A DNA stretch of 64,000 nt from Tyto alba (lineage: Eukaryota > Chordata > Aves > Strigiformes > Tytonidae), in assembly GCF_018691265.1 (NCBI RefSeq), contig NW_024881277.1, positions 9,876,363-9,940,362 of the forward strand. The letters run 5' to 3'. The position numbers and the translations under genes are program-made. The notes beneath the pieces are model-generated. The model had not been told where the DNA came from. It was given only the letters and a program-made list of their open reading frames with translations, and did no database searches. Below, piece after piece: positions 22,600-33,299 of the stretch. Positions within the stretch are counted from its first letter, which is position 1, and the number at the start of each line of letters is the position of its first letter.

Positions 22600-25567
22600 C
22601 TGGTGCTTCCCTGCCAGGTGTCAGGGCATCTCCCTGAGGCTGCTCAGGGAGAGCAGAGAACAGAGACACAGTGGTCGGGAAGGGGCACGTCTCAGGGACA
22701 GCAGGCTCGGTGTCAGCCTGTGGGGCTCCGTGAGGCCATGGTCCCTGGGGAATAATCTTGGTGACAGAGACATCTCCATCCTGCTGCCCAAAGACAGTTT
22801 CTAGAAAAAATGGCTCTCTGATAGGTCCCATGATGCACCCCAGTAGGAGCACCCTTTTCCTCCCCCAAGGGTTCCAGCTGCTCTTTCCCCCAGGCCCTGC
22901 CTGGGCCACGCTGATCCCACAGTGCAGAGGCCACAACAGAGCTGCCATGTCAGGGTGAGCCCTGGGCTTTTGTCTCACAGAAGCGAGCCCTAAGGTGACC
23001 GCAGGTCCCTGAAAAACCCAGCCAGCCCCAGGTGGGATCATGGCCCGTGGATTACCTCCCACAATGCTTGGGAGGCAGCTCTGCTCCCCACTGCCCTGGC
23101 ACAGGGTGCAGAGCCACCTCCTGGGAAACACGTGTCTGGGATTCTCTCTCCTCATGCTCTGCCAGGACCCCAGTCTCCATGGGCTGTTCCTCCTGCCTTG
23201 CAGACCCGGGGCAGCCCTGGGAAACCCTCCTCCTGCTCCCCTCCAGCTCCCACCCCTGCCCCCCTGCTGCCTTGCCAGGGATGTCAGTTTGGGTTGTGTG
23301 AGGGGCAGTACTTGTGGGCAGGTACAGGAGGGCTGGGAGCACCGAGGATGAGGGCACTGTTCCCTCAGCGCTGTTAGAGGGCCAGGGGGATGGAGAAAGC
23401 TTCCCCACAAGACGCGTGCAGCAGCCAAAAGCTGTGCTCCAGCCCCTGGCCTGGAGAAGGGCCCATCCGGGAGGATGCTCATGTGGGCACTTTTCCATGG
23501 CAGTGGAGATTTTGTGTCCCTCCACTAAAACTGGTGCTGCTGGGAGCTGAGCCAGGGTCCTTCTCCCTCAGCTGGGGTTTCACCTGCCCCAGCACCCACG
23601 GCACAGAAACCTTGTGCAGAAGCCAGGCTGGGAGAAGAGTTTGGCACCTGGGCAGGACCTGGCGCCCAAACTGCCCAACTGCCCTCCCTGCTCCCGCTGG
23701 TGGGTCTCCGCACTCCACCGGCTCTTCCCCAATGGGCTTCTCTGCTGCAGGCTGGAAGGTGCGTTGGGTGTCTGTGGCAGGATTGCCTGGGGGGAGTAGC
23801 TGCAGCTCCATAGTGCTGCAAACAGCAGGATCTGGCCCTGGAGCAGAGTGGAGAGGAGGCAGATGTTGCCAACATCCTCTCCTATAGCAGTGTTGCCCCA
23901 TTCCCTGCTGGGAGCTCCTCCACCCCTGGGCTGACCCTGGGGGCACCTGGGGGGAGCCGAGTTCACACATCCCTCTGCCCCACACCTGAGAGCCTTCCTG
24001 CTGGCAGCCCTCATGGGAGAGCAGTGTTCCCAGGGCAAGACCCCCACAGTGATGCGTGACATCCATGGGCATTAAAAACACAGCCTGGAGAACTCTCACT
24101 GGGATAAGCTCCAGCCCTGCATCTCAGAGAAATAAGTTTATAAAAGTGAAGTAAAGATGAAAAGGGGAGTGTTATTTTCTGAACATGGGATGGTGGGGGC
24201 CTCTGGGCAGTATGGACACTGATCTGCACACTCAAGGTGCCCCAAGTGGGAACTGGGGAAAAGAGCCCAGTGCCTGTTCAGTGTGACTGCCCCACCAGCT
24301 CTGCCCTCCCATAGGTGTAATATTTCTCCCATAATCTGGCATCTGGTAGAGGTTTGCCTCTTCCTCCTTGAGGAAATAAGCCCCAGGCGTGGGTGAGCTT
24401 GAGGGGGCAGCACCCCTGAGCAGAAAGAACCTGTTTCATGCATTTTGGGACTTAACAGTCTGGCTCTGCCAGCTGGGTCCCTTCTCTGCAGCAAAGCAGG
24501 ATTGCCACTGTGCCCCAGATCTGTGGCTGCTCCTGCAGCTCCTGAGGATCTACCTGAGGGGGGTCGCAGTGAGACCCCAACCCTCAGCACTGCTGCCCCA
24601 CACTGGGCAGAGCTTGGCTGTGGAAAGCCCATGGGAGAGCAGCCTTATTTCTCTGAGTTTGGGCTCCCTGTTGCCAAGGGCTGGGCACCCTGCAGTGAAA
24701 GTCCGTGTCTCTCACCCCGTTTTGGTTGCCAGTGGTTTTGCTGGGGGAGCAGCCAAGGCACCATGTCCTGGCTCTCGCTGCCTGGGCATGTCTGTGGACA
24801 GGCTTGTGCCTCCCCGATCCCACCAGCACAGGGTGCATGGAGACACCAGACACCCCATGAATAAGAGGTGGGCACCGGCCCCACGAGTCGCACCTCTGCC
24901 GAGCTGTGCCTGACCTCAGCAGCTCCACGTTCCCTGAACTGGGGCTCTGCTCCAGCCAGTGGTGCCGGTGGAAGGAGAAACACCTGGAGACAGGGTCAGG
25001 GTAGGAAATGTCATTCCTCCGGCTGGGAGTCCCACAGCCCTGCCCAGGCTCATCCAGCTCAGACACCCCTACCTGCTGGCACAAAGGAATGCTTCTCATG
25101 TGGTTTGGGATCTCCCCCTGGAGAAAGGACAATCTCAGAGCCTTGCCCCTGGCAAGCCACCAGGGCAGTGTGGCCCTGGTCCCAAAGGACACCTGGGCTG
25201 GACCAGCACTCTCACAGCACATCCCTCAGTGCAGCCAGAAAGGATTCCGAGCGTGCTGCCGACTTCTGTGCCCTCCCTGAGGGCTCCCCACAGGGAAGCA
25301 CACTCTGCTGCCCAGCGCTGTCCCTGGGCCGGGTGGGGTGGCTCTGTGGTGCCGGGCAGTGACATGAGCTCAGGTCCAGCACAGCTGCCTGCTTCTCCTC
25401 CAGGACGGTGCTCAGCCGAGGCAGCACACCCAGCCATGCCACCGCCCTCCTGCCCTCAAAGCCAAGCCCTGGCTGGGCAGGACAGACCCACAGGGCCTGG
25501 AGATGACCAGAGCCTGAACTCCAGCCCACACCTGCCTCTGGCTGGGGAGTCAGGGCAACAGCACCCC
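22600..25567. other. GC-rich intergenic region, no gene recognised
   Basis: Long frames on both strands (up to about 400 codons on the minus strand at 22292-23482) lack motifs, regular splice patterns and hydrophobic order. They are explained by high GC content. No repeat family was recognised with confidence. Confidence 0.5.
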
Positions 25568-25639
25568 TGGAGGTGCTGGGGATGGAACCCAGGAACTCCC
25601 CCATGCAAAGGAGCTGCTCAGCCACTGAGCTACAGTCCC
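25568..25639 (-). tRNA. tRNA-Ala (UGC)-like relic
   Basis: On the minus strand a tRNA layout is seen: TAGCTCAGTGG D-arm, anticodon loop with TGC, and a CTGGG/CCCAG T-stem around TTCCATC. The acceptor keeps a G3:U70-type pair, the alanine identity element, but two of its seven pairs are mismatched and the top anticodon-stem pair fails. It is probably a pseudogene or a tRNA-derived repeat. Confidence 0.6.
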
Positions 25640-26841
25640 TTGAAACCTGCCAGCAGGAGAGACACTCTCCTCCCATGATGTGTCTGTGCCAATCACAGTG
25701 CCGTTGTCCCCAGGTACCCTGGGACCCTCTGCAGAAAACAGAACCTGAAGCCTCCTGAGATAGGGGAAGTCAGGACTGGCTCTCCACTGGGGCCTGATCC
25801 AGCCCTAGGGCTGCACTGCAGAGTGCTGCCCCTTTACCGACTCTGCAGGGAAATGGGGCAGGAGGAGGCTCTTGCTGCAGGCACTTCTCCCATGCTCTGG
25901 CCCATTTTGAGCTAGGTCGATGGAGAAGAGAATACCCCTAAGCCTCCTCTGCCCCCCAGGACAACACCCCTCTCTGCCACGTCTGTCCCCAACTCCACAG
26001 CAGGAGCAGTGCAACAGGGTGAGGGAAATTCCCTCCTGGGGTGAGGTTCCCCCAGGCTCTGATGGCACCCCAGGGTGTGTGGTGGGGGCACACAGGGGCA
26101 GAAATCCTATAACCCCTCCTCCAGTCACTGGGCTTGCCCTGCACCACTCCTCCCACAGCATCCCAGGAGGTGAGGTGGACAGCAGGCTTCCATCTCCCTG
26201 GGGCTGCGGGTGTGGGTTGGGCTCAGGGACCTCCCCACTCCTCCAGCGCTGAGGCCTGTCCTGACAGCAAAGCAGTGCCCTGGACAGCCCTGGCTGGGGT
26301 CTCTGTGGCAGGGTGGCTGAGCACGGGCAGCTGTTAATTCCAAGGCTGAGAGCCTGACCACACACAGGGGTGGTGTCTTCATGGTGGTAAACATGGGACA
26401 ATTGTGCTGCTCAGCTGCAAGGAGTGCCTCTCCCTGGGACTGGGGAGATGGTGGCCTCCCTGTGGGCAGTGTGCCCTGGTCTGGGAAACTGAGGTTGAGG
26501 TGAAGGATGTGTGTGAGGAGGGGAGCAGTCTGTGCACCAGTGAGAATGACCATGAGGAGAGAGACAGAGTCTTTGCAGAGACCCCTGAGTGGAGAGATCC
26601 CGATCCCTGTGGAGCAGGGAAGGAGACCCAGCTGGAGAACACCCCAAAGACACACTGAGTGGAGAGTCCTGCCCAGGGAAGGCTGGGGGCTTGTGGCGCA
26701 AGAGGAAGGATCCTTCTAACCTGTAGATGTGCAGCTACAGCGCACGGGCAGTGCTCTGGCAAGAGGGGAAGGAGCAAGGAGGGCCAGGGCAGGATGGACA
26801 AAGGCAGACGGGCTCTGCAAGACCCTAAGGGAGAAAAACAT
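25640..26841. other. Intergenic, no gene recognised
   Basis: GC-rich sequence between two tRNA-like elements. No coding motif or named repeat was recognised. Confidence 0.5.
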
Positions 26842-26914
26842 TGCTGAAACCTGGGGTTGAACCAGGAACCTTTAGATCTTTAGTCTAATGCTCTCCCAGC
26901 TGAGCTATTTCAGC
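26842..26914 (-). tRNA. tRNA-Phe-like gene, anticodon AAA
   Basis: 73 bases fold on the minus strand into a full cloverleaf: seven perfect acceptor pairs (GCTGAAA with TTTCAGC), D-arm GCTC/GAGC, anticodon stem TTAGA/TCTAA, T-stem CCTGG/CCAGG around TTCAACC, discriminator A. Stems and loops are those of vertebrate tRNA-Phe. The anticodon is AAA where the standard gene has GAA, and the acceptor differs by a compensated pair. B-box and A-box promoter blocks look intact. It may be a functional minor gene or a well-preserved copy. Confidence 0.8.
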
Positions 26915-27479
26915 CCTGCTCCAGCAGCCCTTGTCCCTGTGCCACCTGGGCCAGGCCACAGCCTGACACACGTGAGGAGAGCTCCTTGGGGACGTTCCCA
27001 GGAAAAAGCTGTGCCCAGTGCAAGCAGAGCGGGCCTGGCCTCTCCCTGCCCCTGTGGCCAGGTGAGCTCCAGGTGCGGGGTGGGTGCCAGCTTACAGTGG
27101 GCGTGACAAGATATGTGTTGGGCCTTGAAAACAAAGGTAATGGTTGCAAAGTCAAGTGAGAAGGCCAGGCACATTCAGCTGCAAAAGCTGAGGGTGAAAG
27201 AAGTGTGGGGTTAGTGGCAGACCCCTCTCACAGGGAAGAGAAGGCCCAGGGGAGGAAGAGCTTGTGCTGGTGCCATAGGCTTTTGCTTCATTCTTGCCTG
27301 AGCCAGAGCGTTTTTTCAATGTTGGGAGACCATATGTAGGGGGAAAGGAGGCTTGGAAACCTCCAAGGGTCTGGGTTTCAGAGCCTCTCAAGATAACCTC
27401 TTCCAGTGTGTAAGTGACCTCATGGTTATGACCTCATGGTCCTCATCTCCTGCCTGAACGTTCTTTCCACTTTTGTCCC

Positions 27480-27985
27480 TTGCCTCTCCTTTTCCCACCA
27501 TCCACCACAATGAAGAGCCTGGATCTATTTTCTTAACTGCCTGACAGGTACTGAAATGCTCCTACGAGGTTTCCCAAAGCCTTCTCGTCTCCATACTGGA
27601 GAGTGTTCCCTCAGCCTTTCCTCAGGTGGGAAGCTCTCCAGCCCCCTGCACGTCTACACATGCTTGACAGTATTGGTGCCTCTTCACTGAGCTTGCTCCA
27701 GTTGATCAATGTCCTTCCTGTACTGGGGGCAGGGGGCCCCAAACTCAGTGCAGTACTGGGCATGTGGTCCAGCAAGCACTGAATGGAAGGAGAGAATCCC
27801 TCCCCCTCATCTCCTGGCCATGCTCCTCTTCAGACAGCCAGGATGCTGTTGGCCTTCTGGGTTGCCAGCCGTCTCCGCTGACTCATGTGAAGCTTGTTGT
27901 CCACCATGAACCCCAGGACCTTTTCTGCTGAGCTGCACCCCACCCAGGGCTGTTGCCCAGGGTTAGGCCAGCCCAGGGAAGGACT
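27480..27985 (-). mobile_element. CR1 LINE fragment, minus orientation
   Basis: Reads as the reverse of the CR1 3' part: 'ttccacttttgtcc', 'tccttcctgtactgggggca', 'ctggccatgctcctcttcag', 'ggatgctgttggccttctgg', and 'catgtgaagcttgttgtcca' in the usual reverse order. It ends exactly where segmental copy 1 begins. Confidence 0.75.
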
Positions 27986-27988
27986 TGG

Positions 27989-30900
27989 TTGAAGATGAGG
28001 GGTGTTGAGGGAAAGGATTAGGGAGGTAGGTAGGGCTTAGATTTCAGGCATTTGGTGAGGGTTTCAGCTTCAGTGATCAGGGCAGGGATAAGGATGAGAG
28101 CTCACCTTTCAGGGTTAGGTGTTAGGGTATAGGCAAAGGTTTAGGGTGAGCAGGACAGAGCCAGGCCTGAGGGGCAAGGATGTGGCACTCGGCGTGTATT
28201 TGTCCTCAGAGTGACCGGGGGAAAACCTCAGCTGCTGATGACCAAAGGCATCACCACTCAAATGGGCTGGGAATTAGCACTGAGCCCCTTGGCAGGCACA
28301 TCCAAGGGGCTACATGACACAGGATGTCTCTGTCTCCTTTCTTGTCACCCTGAAGTCACTTGCCTCTGTTCTTCTGCTCTAATCAGCCCCCAGAGAGGCC
28401 CACGTCAATCTCCTGAGGGAGCTTCCTCACCCAAACCCCTCAGCATGCCCCACTAAACCCCAAAGACTCTTTATTCCTCCCACAGCTCAGTAACTTTCCC
28501 CTGGGAGCTTGTTAGAGTGCAGAAACTATAATTAGTTTATTCTTGCATCTTAATTTCTGTCCAGTTGCAGGGGAGCTTTTAGAACAGCCTGTCTTCGAGG
28601 ATGGGTTTTGTTAAATATAATGATGTTAACAACCACATGATGTAACACAAGTTCATTTCTTTCTCAGTTATACCTCAGAAATGCTTTGAACATTGACAAA
28701 TGATTTTTCAGTTGACTGTAAAATGTTGCCCACAACACCCCAACTTCATTTGCTAGAGGTGGGCATGGAATAAGGAGGCACAGGAAGATGGGCAGGGAGA
28801 TCACTAGAGGCATGAGTTGGTGACAAGGCTCTGGGCTAGAAATTTGGCCAAGAAGGTGGAAAAGTTGATTTAAACTGCCAAACTCTCCTTTTAGCCAGCT
28901 TGCTAATTGTGTGTATATTTATAATTTCCTATCTATTTGTCTAGCGTATTCCTTTTATGGTCATCGCTTGAGGAAGGTAGACCTTAGTGGAGGCTTGGAC
29001 TTGGCATACAGTTGTGGACTTCAATGTTGATTTTTTTTTTTTTTTTAATAATTTGCATCATGTTTTACTTCCGTTTCTTCAAAATTAATGAGTCCTGTGA
29101 CTATTTACAGTCAAGTCTCAGGGTTAATCAGGTGGGAATTGGTGCAAAGGAGCTGTAACATTCAGCTGTGAACATCAGTGAGGAAGTCTGATGTAGAAGA
29201 ATGCAAGTCCCAGGCAGCCCCTGAGGGAAATGGTGGGGCTGGGGAGGTGGCGAGGAAAGTTGCCCATACAGTGGGGGACCATGAGGAGACTGCTGTTGTT
29301 ACATTTCCTGTCCTCCTTAGAAGACCCTCTGAATTGGAGAAAGCTGCTATCACTTCTGTAAAATTAAAAAAGAATTAAAACCCACTTCAAACGAAAAAAA
29401 AAAAAAAAAAAAAAAAAAGTATATTTATGAAGTTGTCATTAAAATCTTCCACTTAAGTTGACTCCTGAAGCCTCTCCAATTACCTGTACAAGCCTGAAAG
29501 TCCTGAAATATATTATGGAAGAAATGAGTCTCCCTCATGTTTTCTCGTATTTAATGAGCCTTATGGTGTATTTGGTGCTTGAACCTCAGATACTGAGAGG
29601 AGCTGAACCAACCTCTGAAGGGGTTAAAGTCAGAAGCAAAAGCCAAAGTGTCTTGGAGTGTTAATTGGCCCCTCTGAGGCCCATTACAGACCAGGTGTCC
29701 CCATGGATTAGTTAGAGAAGAAAATTGGAGGCTGTGAGTACAGGTAGGCAAAGGCACTGTGCAAGGGGAGCTGATGCTGAGTAAAACTTGATATATTTTA
29801 TCATGGCAAGTGGTCAGCCCCAAGAAGGGGGATCCTGTCCCTCACACTGGCTCAGGGCTCTTCCTGGGGCACTGTGGGGTGGGGTGGGCAATGCTGAGTG
29901 GAGGACAGTGGTACCACAGCTCCCAGCCTCCCTGGGGGGCTGCAAGGAAGCCACGAGGCCCCAGTTCCATGTGATTATCATGTCTCCTTTCAGGCCTTGG
30001 TAGCAGAGACAACTGCCATAGCCAAGGGGACAGAGACCCCCAGGCTGTGGACACCCAACCTATGGCATCTCCCTGCCTTTCCTGAGATCTCTCCTTCCTC
30101 CCTGCCTGTTCCTTGGAACACAAAGCACTGCACTGATCTGGGCTCTGGGTGACCTCTGGTACCACTGCACTACCCTTCAAGGGACATTTTTTTCTCCTCC
30201 TGTCCCGTCTCAACCTCCCAAGCTGTACTTTGTGATTCTTTTCCTTTCTCAGGTGGTTTCCCACTACAAAGAAAATGTCCAAATTCTCTGAAAACACCCA
30301 AAACTCCTAATTTCGAGCTACTCTTTTACTCCCGCACGACCTTCCACACCATCAGGACAAGGAATCCCAGGTCCCTCAGGCACTCCACACACTTCATGTG
30401 CTTAATGCCCTCTAAACCCACCTTTGCAGACATCCTCTGGGCACTCTCCCGTTCCTTCCTTCTCCTCACAATGGAAAGCCCCAGAGAATGTTACAGGTGT
30501 GGCCACACCAGTGCTGAGTCGAGGGGGATGGTAACTCCCCGTGTCTCGATGGTCATGCTACAGTGCAGCTCCGTATGCAGGAGCTGGCTCTATTCATGGT
30601 GAGCCTTTACCAGTGGTACATATGGCATCACTCACAGTGCCCAGGGCCTTCTCCTCAGACTCACTCCTCTGCTGGTCCAGTCCCACTTTGCCCCTTCTCC
30701 TTGTACAACTTGAGGTTCCTGCTGGCCAAAGACCCAAGTATCTCAAGGTCCCTGTGCACTGAAGCTCCAGCACATCAGCATTTAAGGCATGTGTGCAGAT
30801 GCTTCCTCTGAGAAGACAATAACTTGACTGGGTGTATGGCAGTATGAGTAAGAAAAAGAAATGCTCATTTAATGGAAGTGATGACGAAGGTGGAAAGCAC

Positions 30901-31651
30901 CACTGTAACGATGAACGAGCTCATCCCCAGTCACACTGAACTTCACAGGAAAACAATGAGCAGTGAGGTTGACCTAAATCTATGCGCCTCAGATGGTCAG
31001 TTCCAACACCTTATTGGGCAACAATAAGGTCAAGTTCAGGGATAGGAGTGACAAAAATCAGCATTTGCTGCTTTCTAAGATTTGCAGCAAAGTCCTGCCA
31101 GCAGGCAGCAAAGGTACAGATGCAGAAGCCACCCCGACAAGAATGTTGTGCACACTGAAAAGTCTTTTTGGTTGAAGGCAGACCATGACGATGGCTGAAC
31201 AGTTTGTCACAACAGGCAGAGCACAGCCTGACATTTCCGATCCTAGTTCAAGTGACTGCAAAGAACAAGAGGAAGGAATATGATGCTTGCAAACAGCCTG
31301 GATAATGAGCATGATCCACGGCATCTGGTCACAGAGGCCAAATGACCCAACCAGCTGGTGTGCATGTCAGATGCAGAGGGCAGTGGGGCCCAGAAGAACT
31401 TCCCTATTTGACAAAAAGGGTTGCAAGGAGCCAGGCTTACCAAGAAAGGCAATCTGCAAAGTCATGATTTCAGCTGGGACAGAGTTAATTTTCTTCCTAG
31501 CAGCTGGTACAGTGCTGTGCTTTGGGTTTAGGATGAGAACAATGTTGAGAACACAGGGATGTTTTAGTTGTTGTTGAGCAGGGCTTATCCTAAGTCAAGG
31601 ATTGTTCAGTTTCCCATGCTGCCAGTGAAGGGGGGCACAACAATCTGAGAG
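27989..31651 (+). repeat. Segmental duplication, copy 1 (3.66 kb)
   Basis: Starts at ttgaagatgaggggtgttga and ends at the aatctg inside an LTR. It matches 38636-42294 nearly base for base along its length, with a few percent differences and small gaps. It contains A and T runs, a CR1-like fragment near 30560-30790 (minus) and the 5' part of an LTR. No intact protein gene was recognised inside it. Confidence 0.9.
30560..30790 (-). mobile_element. CR1-like fragment in copy 1
   Basis: In reverse orientation it contains the 'ggaacctcaag', tacaaggagaagg and 'gagaaggccctgggcact' blocks of CR1. The matching stretch of copy 2 is 41206-41436. Confidence 0.5.
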
Positions 31652-32005
31652 AGTGCATGACCAGGACAGCTGACCTGAACTAGCTAAAGTGCTATTTGAT
31701 ACCACATGACATCAGGCCCTGTATATAAACAAGAGGGAGGAAGATGTTTGGCTGGCCGTGAGATGTGGATCACTGCTTGGGGGGACCAGCTGGGCATGGA
31801 TCAGTGGGTACAGAGCAATTGCACTGGGCACCCCTTGTCTTCTTTGGTTTTATTCCTCTCTCTTTTTGTTATCTTCCTTTTCATTACAGTTATTGCAATT
31901 ATTTCTATTATTATTACTAATATTATTATTATTACTACATCTTGTTTCAATTATTAAAGTCTTCTTATCTCAACCCGTGAGGAATTTTTGTTGTTACAAC
32001 AAAAG
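31464..32005 (+). mobile_element. ERV LTR (ERVL-like), near complete
   Basis: Begins tgatttcagctgggacagag, has tatataaa at 31722-31729 and attaaa at 31953-31958, with a TTA-rich stretch between and a short U5-like end. Spacing from TATA to the poly(A) signal, about 225 bases, is long but usual for this bird family. No gag/pol/env follows, so it is a solo LTR. The right boundary of segmental copy 1 falls inside it, at 31651. Confidence 0.65.
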
Positions 32006-32352
32006 TTGCCACAAGCTTATCACCCAGAGTGCAGGGAGAAAAGAATGAGAAAAAACATTTTTAAAATTCTAATTCCTTGGGCTTATTCTTGGCAGCAGCT
32101 TTGTTAGGATAGCCCAGCATTCAGGCACGGCACGCAGGAGACCCTTTTTATTGCTGAGATGCTCTCAGGGAGGCTGGACCTGGTAGAGTGTTCAAGGCAT
32201 TTGTGAAAGGTTCAGACACAACAGATGAAGCCTCTAGAGAAGTGGAATGAAGCCAAGCAGTTACCTCTTACGACAATTATCACAGGAAAAAAATGAACCA
32301 GAGGCTTGGCCTAAGCCAAGCTCTGGGTACTCTGCAGAGAAGGTGAGGCAGG

Positions 32353-33292
32353 TTACTGCTGGTGGAACAAGGTGCATTGGATCAATTCCTTCACCGCATC
32401 CTTGAGGTCCCTGTTCCTCATACTGTAGATGAAGGGGTTCAATGTTGGAGGTACCACTGAAGTACAGAACAGCCATCGCCAGATCCAGGGATGGGGAAGA
32501 GAAAGAGAAGGGCTTCAGGTAGGCAAAAAATGAAGTGCTGATGAACAGGGAGACCACGGCCAGGTGAGGGAGGCACGTGGAGAAGGCTTTGTGCCGTCCC
32601 TGCTCAGAGGGGATCCTCAGCACGACCCTGAAGATCTGCACATAGGACAGCACAATGAAAACAAAACAAGCAAAGAATAAAAATGCAGTAAACACAAGGA
32701 GTCCAAATTCCCTGAGATAGCCTGATTCAGAGCAGGAGAGCTTGAGGATCTGGGGAACTTCACAGAAGAACTGGTCCACCACATTGTCGTGGCAGAGTGG
32801 TAGAGAAAAAGTGTCGGCAGTGTGCAGCAGAGCATTGAGGAATCCACTGCCCCAGGCAGCTGCTGCCATGTAGACACAAGCTCTGCTGCCAAGGAGGGTC
32901 CCGTAGTGCAGGGGTTGGCAGATGGCAACATAGCGGTCATAGGCCATGATGGTGAGAAGGGAATATTCTGCTCCAAGGAAAAATACAAAGAGAAAGACCT
33001 GGGCAGCACATGCCAAGAAGGAGATGACCCTTGTGTCCTGGAGCAAATTGGCCATGGCTTTGGGGAGAGTGGTGGAGATGTATCCCAGGTCGAGGAGGGA
33101 GAGGATGAGGAGGAAGAAGTACATGGGGGTGTGGAGGTGGTGGTCGCAGGCGATGGCGGTGATGATGAGGCCGTTGCCCAGGAGGGCAGCCAGGTAGATG
33201 CCCAGGAAAAGCCAGAAATGCAGGAGCTGCAGCTCCCGTCTGTCTGCAAATGCCAGGAGCAGGAACTCAGTGATGGAGCTGCTGTTGGACAT
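32353..33292 (-). pseudogene. Olfactory receptor, OR14-like, frameshift in TM7
   Basis: A single-exon 7TM odorant receptor. The ATG at 33290-33292 opens MSNSSSITEFLLLAFADRR (N-glycosylation NSS), then TM1 with GN, PMYFFLL, MAYDRYVAICQP, QFFCEVPQILKL, LRIPSEQGRHKAFSTC and AYLKPFSF. It is intact up to TM7. Near 32462 the frame changes, so the NPxxY region is read as SGTSNIEPLH and the open frame runs on to 32261. In the other frame NPFIYSMRN and a normal stop at 32353 are seen. A single small indel separates it from a working gene. The open frame starts upstream at 33379, but the ATG at 33292 matches sister genes. Confidence 0.9.
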
Positions 33293-33299
33293 GGTCTCC

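Noticed and set aside
22292..23482. A 396-codon minus-strand frame
   Set aside because: It overlaps the last SRCR coding exon in antisense, lies in GC-rich DNA, and shows no domain, signal peptide or repeat order.
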